From NCBI RefSeq assembly GCF_003573695.1, contig NC_039362.1:10546489-10610488 (forward strand): 64,000 nucleotides of DNA, written 5' to 3'. The stretch comes from Papaver somniferum. Taxonomy: Eukaryota; Streptophyta; Magnoliopsida; Ranunculales; Papaveraceae. A program made the translations under genes and the position numbers. Below are positions 56,472-64,000 of this stretch, piece after piece (position 1 is the first letter of the stretch; each line of letters starts with the position of its first letter). The notes under the pieces were generated by a model. The model was not told the DNA's origin. It saw only the letters and a list, made by a program, of their open reading frames with translations, and ran no database searches.

Positions 56472-56885
56472 ATTCCATCCATACTTTATGAGAAAAAAAA
56501 TGAAAAGAAATACATAAACGCTACGTGTGTTTACGACCTCTGCTTCTGCATCGTGTCTTTCAGATTCTCGTGCATCAAGATCTTCTTCTTCTTTCCACAC
56601 TTTAGTGTCCGTCGGGTGTCTTAGTATGTCTTCTGTTTGGACATGCTTATCTTTGTGCCATCGCATTGTTGATGCCGTGGATTTCGAAATAAATAATCTT
56701 TGCAATCTAGGCATCACGGGGAAGTAACGTGCAATATTTTTTCCCTTACTCTGATGAAATATATATCTAGGATCGTTGCAGACGGGCTCATCACTGTGAT
56801 TCTTTGCTACTGCCATAAAAGATTTGATATCTTTTGTATATTCATCCGACGTTCGTTTTTTTTGTCGAATCCAACTCCTATCCAT
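56469..56885 (-). pseudogene. Second TNP2 reading frame, internally deleted but open (138 codons)
   Basis: ATG at 56883-56885 opens MDRSWIRQKKRTSDEY, parallel to the main TNP2 gene. At about residue 33 it jumps to the segment equivalent to CPVCSEPRYIFHQGKGK, runs to TDTKVWK, then jumps to the acidic C-terminal tail (EEEDLDARESERHDAEAEVV). Both deletions are in frame, and they remove the catalytic core. Conserved leader DNA (CAATAGCCACTAGCAAGGCC) precedes it. The frame ends where the hAT was inserted: the target duplication encodes the last residues and the first three bases of the hAT, TAG, are the stop. It is a remnant of a non-autonomous CACTA or a truncated regulator. Confidence 0.75.
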
Positions 56886-56889
56886 ATTT

Positions 56890-57710
56890 GGATTCCAATA
56901 GCCACTAGCAAGGCCTGTTAAGAGTTAAACCAAAGTTAAAATTGGGCATATACCACATATACTTATCCAACTCCAATCCCTGCATCTTCTTAATTAAACC
57001 ATTCCCATCGTTGTTAATTTACAGACATGGGAGTATACAGTTGATACTCTAAAATTTATCTGAAACAACGGGAAAGACCACAAGATGACTAATAATAGGT
57101 TCCAAACACAGCAACAAACATTACTTATGCTTAAAATAAAAAACGTAATCAAAGGGGAAAGTGCTATTACTATGGTAATTAGAGATTACTACACTATGTT
57201 AATAATTAGATTAGTTCCCCATCTCATAGAGAGAATTAAAATATTGAGCTACATCCCTAACAATCCATCAAGGAAGTGTAAAACTATAAGAATCAATCGG
57301 TGAATTAAAGTTGCACTTATATAATGTATAAGTAAAAAACAAAATTTCTACCTCTTATGATTAGTGGTTGTTGTTTCACGTAAGCTCCTGATTGTCCTTC
57401 TCCTTCTTTCTAAAAATAACACTTAGGATTCAGCTCCACTCCATTGGTTTTATCTCTCTCTCTCTTATTAGTCGAACATTATAATGTGTTTGAAGTAGTC
57501 AGTCACAGATCGAGTGAGTGATGTGGTGTTTAGAATAATCCCTATTGTTCAGGCTAGGGAAGTGCTTACTGTTGACTCATTCTTTGAGGTACCACTTGTA
57601 AACGTGGTTAGTTGGTTTTCCTATTTTTTTAGCTTATAAGGCTACTAACCATCTTTGTTTTCATCTAATTAAGAAAACCATCCTTCCAATACATTGTTCT
57701 CTAAAATCTA
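56890..57710. other. CACTA 5' region, no recognised gene
   Basis: AT-rich leader/promoter zone of the CACTA element. A plus-strand frame at 57085-57303 lacks any recognised motif. Confidence 0.4.
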
Positions 57711-57713
57711 TAA

Positions 57714-57827
57714 TTTCGCGGCCACATTTTTTAGGTCGCTATTTATTATATATAGCGACGAAAATTATCATTTCGCGACCACATTTTTTAGGTCGCTATT
57801 TATTATATATAGCGACGAAAATTTGCA
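57714..57827. repeat. 57-bp tandem repeat at the CACTA 5' end
   Basis: Two units, 57714-57770 and 57771-57827, containing CACATTTTTTAGGTCGC and ATATATAGCGACGAAAAT. Each holds an inverted GGTCGCTA ... TAGCGAC. These are subterminal transposase-binding-type repeats about 45 bp from the terminus. Confidence 0.9.
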
Positions 57828-57871
57828 TGTCGCCAGGAATTTCGTCGCTAATGCCATGTTTTGTTGTAGTG

Positions 57872-59000
57872 GTTATTGCAACTTCGATCGATTGTGGATT
57901 TGGTGTAAAAGAAAGTTGTGTTACGGGCGCCCGACTGTAGCCAATGGATTCTTGATTTTTGTTCCCAATAAGTTGCATGGCAGTCAACTAATGTTGTATG
58001 TTATGCTCTGAGATATTTTTCTTGCAACAACTAATATTCGAAATCATCGCCAGTACGTGCAACACACTGGTGTTGTGCCATTTTGATCTAAGCTGTTGAT
58101 TTCTTGATCATAGTGGGAAGGTGGATGAGAGTTTCATTGTTCTAATAAGTGAGGATTTCGCTGGTTGAGATGAAATTGAGATGTAGATTTATTATGCGCT
58201 ATATGTAATGAAGCATATGGTCCATGCCGAATCTATGAATTATTGCATTTGTGGTGAGAAAACCACAAGTACTCTAATTTATTATACTTGTTCTCATGTC
58301 AGGAAATTGCCTTAGTTTGGAGAAGGATTGGGGGCGTGGTTCGAGGCTATTCATGGTAGGTGAGTATTTCCTTCATGCGGGTTGGAAGTTCGCCAACGAT
58401 GCCATAGCTTTGTCTAGTTGCTCCAAGATGTTACCCAATCAATGTTGGATGTTCGTCCTTGTGAATGGGTTGCCTGGAAATCCCAGGTTCGTAAGTCCTT
58501 TTTGATCAAAATTAAGAAAAGGTTGAGTCTGTGCATATGTTACTTCTTTTTCCCCGTTTGATCCATATCTTCATTGAAGTTTCTAATCAGGAACCGTTGT
58601 GCACTGATGTTTGAAAAAATTGATTGAAAGTTGTTACAAGGATCTCTTCTCGTATTGGGGTGTGGAGGGCCATAGAAATTCGTGCATTACCATGGTTTCC
58701 TAGGTGCTACAGGAGTAATAAGGAAGTGTACATAACTCTGGATTGTAGGATGATTTGTACAGTGTGGTTACCCTTCCACATTAAGCAAAGTCCTTCTCTC
58801 TTACCGCCTTTAGGGACATTGAGATAGTTTCAGAATTGAAATGATTGTGCAATGAAAATCATGATTTTTGGTAGCTAAGATTTCAGATAAAACTACCAAG
58901 GTTGGTTTGTGCAATGATATCAAGTCGCGAAGATATTGTATTGTGGATTATCGGTTGAGATCTTCACGGTTCCATGCAAAAATACTCATTTTGGCGAAGG
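57872..59000 (-). mobile_element. LINE endonuclease half, right of the CACTA insertion
   Basis: The minus-strand start MSIFAWNREDLN, then YLRDLISLHKPTLVVLSEI, matches the apurinic-type endonuclease start of plant L1 ORF2 (usually K-I-L-S-W-N-C-R-G-L ... L-x-x-L-V-x-x-x-x-P-D-I-V-x-L-x-E). Further pieces CLMWKG, NFYGPPHPNTRR and FLIRNFNEDM follow in shifting frames (the last normally G-D-F-N-E). Multiple stops make it dead. It is continuous with 40840-41178 if the CACTA is removed. Confidence 0.75.
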
Positions 59001-59630
59001 AAAAAAAAACTATTTGAGTGAAAGTCCTAAAATTACAGTTGAAACTGGATACAATAATGCATAATTTCAATGAAAGCACTTAGTGTCTAAGTGAAGGAAG
59101 TAGCCAAGTAGAAATATTCAAGAAGGACTGATGGGCTCGGAAGAGAAATATGGTGGGGGTACTATATTGGGCTTAGTTTTGAGAGAAATTTGAGCTTCAA
59201 AGAACGATTTAGAGTTGAATGGAGATAGGGGCTTGTCCACGGTTTTGAGGTAATGAGTTTCACGATGAATTGAGAAGATGGAGTCTTGGATGCTGATATT
59301 GTAATTTTTTGAATTGCAAGTCAGGGAGAGTCGCACTGAAACGGGCAACTCAGCAACCAAGATACACAATTTAATAAGAGAAGGAAGCAGTTAATGCAAC
59401 TAGAACAGTAGAGAGCATGGGACAAATCTGTATTCTATGGAAATATATGAGAATGACTTAGGATTTTATCTGGAATGAACACATAACCAAAACGACCATA
59501 ACAGCAGCACTAAGATTATAATATCTATAAGTAAACTCATATAATGCAGATACAATAGAATATAAGAAACTTAATTATAGCCTAATAAACTTACTAGAAT
59601 TCTGAGATATCTAAGTAGAGGGATTTACTA
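59001..59630. other. Upstream LINE or flanking DNA
   Basis: A minus-strand frame at 59118-59369 (ending PPPYFSSEPISPS) might be LINE leader or ORF1 remnant, but no motif is recognised. The rest is AT-rich. Confidence 0.3.
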
Positions 59631-59634
59631 ATTA

Positions 59635-59905
59635 CTCCCTTCATCCCTAATTAGATGACCTATTTGGTTTTAAGTTTTGTCCCATAAATAGATGACCTAT
59701 TTTTGTTATTGTAAGAAATATGTATAATTTGATAGTTATGTTTGTATTCGTTACGTAGGTGTTTTAAAATGCTTTTCAACGATATAAAGTTTACGAAAAA
59801 CCGTGATATAATTTAAGAGATAAATCATTTCTAAGTTTTACTAACATCCTTGTCTTAAAAATTGTGCAAACTACAACTAGATCATCTAATTAGGGACGGA
59901 GAAAG
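59635..59905. mobile_element. Stowaway-type MITE, 271 bp
   Basis: TA duplications flank it at 59633-59634 and 59906-59907. Ends are CTCCCTTCATCCCTAATTAG and, reversed, CTTTCTCCGTCCCTAATTAG. The inverted ends extend as CCTAATTAGATGACCTA / TAGATCATCTAATTAGG. No coding capacity. Confidence 0.9.
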
Positions 59906-59909
59906 TATA

Positions 59910-60825
59910 AAAATTTAACAACTGTTATTTAACTTATAGCTATGATGTGCTTATCCAGTCAATAACAAAAGATACAGAATATATACCACTTGGTATATAG
60001 AGGAGCTGAAATAAAAAAATGTGGTAAGCCCACCAGCTCAAACACTAGTCACTAGTACATATAACATGCTAATGCTGCTGCACTAATGCAGACTAAAAAG
60101 ACAAGGCAAAAACTAGAAACCAAGTAGTACAGAAGCTGAAACCGAAAAGGTGGCATATCCACCAGCCCATGATATTGTCGCTGAGGCGATATGGTCACCT
60201 GTTAGAGAGCCTTCAAGTGAGCGGCCACTTTGTTTTTGTTTCCATTTCTAACCTTGGGTTGAAATTGGTCGGTGCTGGTTACTGGTTAGAGTACTATAGG
60301 AAAATCACAAGGCCATATTAGTCGGTCCAAGGCCCAAGGTTTTGAAATAATCAGTGCACCCGCCATAATTCCACAAAAAGCCTACAAATCGGTGGCAAAT
60401 TTATCAAGGGTGGACAGAAGGGTTATTTCGAACAAAATTTTACCTGGCTGTGACTCGGTTCCACGGTCTTCCTGTTATTTTAATCTCGTCAAATTCAAAT
60501 TTGTCTCGACGAAAAAGTTGTGCAGCCCTGATTCGATATATAATGAGCTGTCTATATGTTGTTTATATGCGTTGGTCCATGATTCATGGCGGTGTTTGTC
60601 CAGCCTCTAAGTCATGTCTGTGTCATTTCCATTGGTGTCTGCAAATCGCCCAAGTCATCTTTACCGGGTTTTCTAAACGTACCATCCAAGGGATAAGAGA
60701 CGCAAACAAGAGAATGTGAGCTGGGAGATTGTGTTAGAAATTTTGATACAAGGTGGGTGATTGAGACGTAGAGTCCGGGAGAGAACAGTCAACTCACAAT
60801 ACTAATATGCTTTCAGTGTATCTCT
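59910..60825. other. No recognised gene
   Basis: Short plus-strand frames at 60392-60610 and 60450-60719 overlap in two frames and show no recognisable motif. The phrase GTGGTAAGCCCACCAGCTC (60021) and GGTGGCATATCCACCAGCCC (60149) is a diverged duplication. Confidence 0.35.
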
Positions 60826-61085
60826 TTGTTTTTTTTCCTCGACAAAAATATAACAATTATAGGTACCAAATTATATTGCAAAAAAAGCTCAAAGAAGGCA
60901 GGTTACAAACAGCCCTAAAACAGAGAAAAGTGAGAAAAGTTGAACCTTAGATTGTAGATCTCACCACTCAAAACCTAGAACTAGCTAGCATCCCAAAGGA
61001 CTTCCAAACAAGAGATAAAAACCCAATTAAAACTATCCCTAATTGGATTTGGATACTACAGTACCAAGATAAATCCCTTTTAAAA
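60826..61085 (-). mobile_element. Probable LINE 3' end fragment
   Basis: A T-run at 60829-60837 (poly-A on the minus strand) precedes CCTCGACAAAAATATAAC and a 240-bp stretch with CTAGCTAGCATCCCAAAGG, resembling untranslated 3' ends of plant LINEs. No protein motif survives. Confidence 0.35.
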
Positions 61086-61251
61086 CAACCTTGTTTTCAC
61101 ATGAAAAATATGCATGAGACTCGACCTAGATTATTACTTTTTGCATGTAGAAGATAGTTTGTATGCTATATTATGTGGGTATGCATGTATGTTTTTTTCT
61201 TCTACGTATGTGTATATAATACTACTTAAAATTTGTAATCTGAATGCATCA

Positions 61252-61518
61252 TTAACGATTTTTCTTGTCCTTTTTGTTCTTCTGTTCATCATACTGATTA
61301 AATCTTATGTTCTGATTAATTACTCTCGTTTGTTGCTCCTCCGATGGCTCGGAGTTGTTACCAGAAATGTTCCATTTATCTTTCTTCTCCTTTTTTCCTC
61401 CGTTACTTTCTTCTGTCTTCTTATCCAATCCCTCTACGCTGCCATACTGCTGGTCATCCGTGGATGAAAAGGTATTCTTCTTTTGTTTCTTTCCATCATT
61501 ATTATCTTGATACGACAT
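61252..61518 (-). CDS. Hypothetical 88-residue Lys/Asn/Gln-rich protein
   Basis: The frame starts MSYQDNNDGKKQKKNTF and ends KKDKKNR at 61252. It is intronless, highly hydrophilic and charged, with no membrane segment or known domain; composition suggests a disordered protein. An overlapping plus-strand frame (61114-61467) is hydrophobic and is probably its antisense shadow. No promoter or partner gene is evident, and I do not recognise the family. It could be a chance frame. Confidence 0.25.
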   Translation of the reverse strand: MSYQDNNDGKKQKKNTFSSTDDQQYGSVEGLDKKTEESNGGKKEKKDKWNISGNNSEPSEEQQTRVINQNIRFNQYDEQKNKKDKKNR

Positions 61519-62780
61519 TATCGAAACTGTTAAAAGGTAATATGTGATACAAAAGATAGTGTTCTATTGATGATCAGTTCTATGCTTACTTACCTTCAAA
61601 GAGGGCCGCGGCTGGAGATTGGCGATTCTGGAATTAAATACTGGAATTGTTTATCCTGCATGTTAAATTGTGATGTTAGATGTAATTCATCTGGTAAACT
61701 TAATTTCATAGAATAAACTTGTCCAGTTATTTCTTTTGAAAAGTACAAACATAATGACTACTGCTGATCGCTAGTACTTGATAAACAAAAAGTTAACGAT
61801 AGAATGATAATATCCCTAGGCAACTTAGATATATAAACTCATAAACCCAAAGAAAAAATGTGTGATCTTCATCTTAGCAACAACGAATAACAAAGTTAGC
61901 TTATGCATAATGTTGTGGTGGAGTGAATTTTTGATGGGGGCAATTTACGATGGGGGACAAATATCAAGCTTCCATTTGTCCTTCTTTGTCAAACGGTTTA
62001 TAACGATGGTTATTACACGGAAGGGTATGTTCGGATGTTCAAAATAGAAATACTAAATTCGTTTAATTTTGATTCTAATAAAACTTGCAAAACTTTCTCT
62101 TCGTATCTTAATGAAACGGTTTGGATTCGTCTCTAATAAGGTGTGTTTTCTTCTTCTAATCCAAGCAGTGGATTCGTTTCTATAACAACCTGTTTAAAAA
62201 AAATGAAGGATAAAGAAAGAAATCCAGTAACTCACTGGTTTCTCCCTATCAATCAAGCTCGGGTAAATGATTTAACGTGGTTGCATGATGGAAATGGAGA
62301 GTTTATTCAAATCCACTTAAAACCTTAATTTTGAAACCTCACCTTTTTATTATTTATTTGTTATCATCATCAATGATCACTACTTTCAGGAAACATATTT
62401 TTTTTTATTTTTATATCACTCGTTTCAGATGTTGGGAACTTTTGTGATTTCATTGAGTTCTATATTTGTTGATTAAAAATCACAAGTTTTTGTATCAATC
62501 TGTTCCTTTCGGTTGTTTATTTCTTCATAAACAGAAAGGACTATTCATCTTCTTCCAATTAAAATCAACGGGTTGATGAGATTTGGTTGCAGATCGAAAG
62601 TGGGGAATTGCTGAAGCGAAGATATAAAGATATTTGGAGGTGAAGATCAGGAGGCACAAATGAAGGCTAAATTTTTAACGTGATTTTGAAAACCAAAATT
62701 ACCCTTCTGTTCCTTAAAAACAGTCGAAAAGGAAAGACAAATGGCAGCTATTTGTCCCTCATGCCCACATCAAAAATTTA
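61519..62780. other. No recognised gene
   Basis: AT-rich DNA. Short frames (61862-62047, 62143-62328) show no motif. The phrase CTAATAAGGTGTGTTTTC and a repeated GGATTCGTTTCTA(A/T) (62123, 62171) are the only structure seen. Confidence 0.35.
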
Positions 62781-63212
62781 GAGCCTGTTTGGTATAGTTT
62801 TCAAAAACAGTTTTCTGTTTTTAAAAACAGAGAAAACAAAAAACAGGAGAAAACGCGTTTGGTAGGGACATTTTCAGAAAATGTTTTCTATCTGTTTTCT
62901 GTTTTTAAAAACAAAAAAATGAAAACAACAAATTATTGTTTTCTGTGTTTTCTCTTTTTTTCTTTTCTTTTTTCTTTTCTTCTTTTCAGAACAAAGTAAG
63001 AGATGGGGGAATGACTGCAAGTGAGTCATGGCTAATGTCACTATCTCTTAGACGAATCTTTACATTTGATCCGATTTAGTTGGTTTTCCTTGTTTTCAAA
63101 AACAGTTTACCAAATAATTTTTAGAAAATGAAAACAAGGAAAAAAGGGTATGTTTTTAAAACAGTGAAAAACTATTTTTGAAAACTGTTTTTCAAAACCG
63201 TACCAAACAGGT
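62781..63212. mobile_element. MITE with CCTGTTTGGTA inverted ends
   Basis: Left GAGCCTGTTTGGTATAG...TTTTCAAAAACAG; right, reversed, ATACCTGTTTGGTACGG...TTTTGAAAAACAG. The inverted ends span about 40 bp. Internal TTTTCTGTTTTTAAAAACAG stretches add fold-back potential. A clear target duplication is not visible. hAT-type MITEs in many plants begin this way. Confidence 0.7.
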
Positions 63213-63254
63213 ATCCGTTCCTTTACAACGAAAACGATCTGTGATTTATTTATA

Positions 63255-63515
63255 GCTACGGTGGTGCTCTTGTATACATATGGCGGTGGTCGCAGTGTAA
63301 CAACCAACAAAGGTTGTCATGGGTATATACGGTGGTGGTGGAAAATCGTTGTGGTGGTGGAAAATTGTTGTTGTGGTGGAATTGGTGTTACAACAAAAAC
63401 AAAGATTAGTGCTAGTTTGATTATGGTTTTGGGTTTGTACATATGCATGGTAGTGGTGGTGATAGAGGTTTGTGTTTGTACATATGCATGGTAGTGGTGA
63501 TGATGGTAATATACA
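63255..63515. repeat. GGT-rich minisatellite-like stretch
   Basis: GTGGTGGTGGAAAAT is repeated at 63330-63375, and the phrase TTTGTACATATGCATGGTAG is repeated in tandem at 63434 and 63474. Frames on both strands are low complexity and not credible genes. Confidence 0.65.
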
Positions 63516-63639
63516 GTGACAAATAAACATTGCTCATGTACCAACAAGATTGCTTGTGCATGTTGGTAGGGTGGCCACGGTGAAGCAACTGACAAAGATT
63601 AATTAATAATAGTTCAACGGCTAGTTAGAAATTGGGGAC

Positions 63640-64000
63640 ACAGGTTGAAGTTCGGGTTGAACTTGGGCATTGTGAAAACATACATAGGTTTGCTGACAAG
63701 TTTATGAGCGGAACTTAATTCTGTAACTACAAAATTTAGGTTCGGCGTAACAAAAAATAGGACATCCGAATTCAGTATTGTTTTTCAGAAAATGAAGTTC
63801 GGCTAACATTTTCGTGCTTAATTATCTGCCGAACTGTTTATCAACACTTTCACAAGAAAGAAAAAAAAATCAAAAAAAATGAAAAGAAAATTAATGTTTT
63901 TTCTAAAGATAAAAGAAAAACTTTTAAAAAAAAAACTCAAAAAACTAAAATAATTAAAAATTAGTAACTTAACCACCCATTAGAACCCCTTATCACCCCA
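63640..64000. repeat. Start of another TTCGGC-hairpin block, cut by the window edge
   Basis: Motifs GGTTCGGCGTAAC, GAAGTTCGGCTAAC, ATCTGCCGAACTG and CATCCGAATTC resemble the hairpin arrays of blocks A and B (14640-14935, 26895-27160). The last bases (ATTAGAACCCCTTATCACCC) may approach an element end. Confidence 0.5.

Larger units (their letters stand above)
41179..57871 (-). mobile_element. 16.7-kb CACTA (En/Spm) transposon
   Basis: Termini are CACTACAAGAAAA at 41179 and, reversed, CACTACAACAAAA at 57871, with the 3-bp target duplication GTT at 41176-41178 and 57872-57874. Subterminal GTCGC/GCGAC repeats are dense at both ends. Both element genes read leftward: TNP2-type transposase (47772-51485) and tnpA-type gene (41997-43583), so the 5' end is on the right. 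Nested inside: plastid-derived DNA (45240-45616), a Cassandra-like repeat (46733-47150), a hAT (54202-56471) and a second, deleted TNP2 frame (56469-56885). The element interrupts a LINE. Confidence 0.92.

Noticed and set aside
61114..61467. Hydrophobic 117-codon plus-strand frame
   Set aside because: It is antisense to the Lys-rich frame at 61252-61518. Poly-Lys codons read backwards give Phe/Leu, so it is likely a shadow; even the minus-strand frame is doubtful.
63246..63595. His/Thr-rich minus-strand frames
   Set aside because: They result from the GGT-rich minisatellite, overlap in two frames and lack any recognisable domain.

Overview
The window is repeat-dense nuclear DNA of a flowering plant. 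The clues are spliced plant-type transposase genes (Mutator-like with SWIM finger, CACTA TNP2, plant mobile domain), Stowaway and hAT miniature elements, a 5S-RNA-bearing Cassandra-type repeat, a decayed plastid tRNA fragment, and a DMR6-like 2-oxoglutarate dioxygenase with conventional GT-AG introns. A eudicot of the poppy/buttercup group fits the dioxygenase, but that is inference. Only two genes look structurally intact: the dioxygenase on the minus strand (23211-24823) and a small two-exon Myb/SANT-like gene carried inside a transposon (35793-36301).

Layout. 1-8260: right part of a Mutator-like element. It holds the tail of a transposase (+) converging on a long decayed DUF1985/Ulp1-protease gene (-) whose introns and spacers are filled with a 54-nt palindrome. 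8348-31110: an old cluster of duplicated dioxygenase loci. Copy 1 (9420-10690) lost exon 1 and most of exon 2. Copy 2 (23211-24823) is intact. Several further units keep only flanking DNA. The cluster is riddled with insertions: Stowaway (8348), hAT MITE (9063), a 1.39-kb hairpin-array element (11857), LINE pieces (17608, 20216), a lysine-rich exon series (18310-19520), a 1.24-kb hAT (25208) and a 0.6-kb MITE (29758). 31303-37086: a 5.8-kb element with about 45-bp inverted ends, a broken plant-mobile-domain gene, an intact Myb/SANT-like gene and GCCGGC palindrome arrays. 39720-40008: a last-exon fragment of a third dioxygenase copy fused to a LINE fragment. 41179-57871: a 16.7-kb CACTA element with 3-bp target duplication GTT. 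It is inserted in a LINE and itself contains tnpA- and TNP2-type genes, a plastid DNA fragment, a Cassandra-like repeat, a 2.27-kb hAT and a second, internally deleted TNP2 reading frame. 58-64 kb: the 5' half of the split LINE, another Stowaway, MITEs and unrecognised DNA.

A recurring theme: at least six unrelated elements each carry their own short palindrome, repeated many times in introns, spacers or subterminal DNA. The motifs are TACATATTGATATGTA, AATCGGT/ACCGATT, TTCGGC/GCCGAA, GCATAAC/GTTATGC, GCCGGCAAGG/CCTTGCCGGC and GTCGC/GCGAC. The best candidate for something little described is the 31.3-37.1 kb element: a mobile-domain gene plus an intact SANT-like partner with palindrome arrays and no visible transposase. 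Because paralogous flanks survive, several insertions can be dated against empty sites inside this same window.
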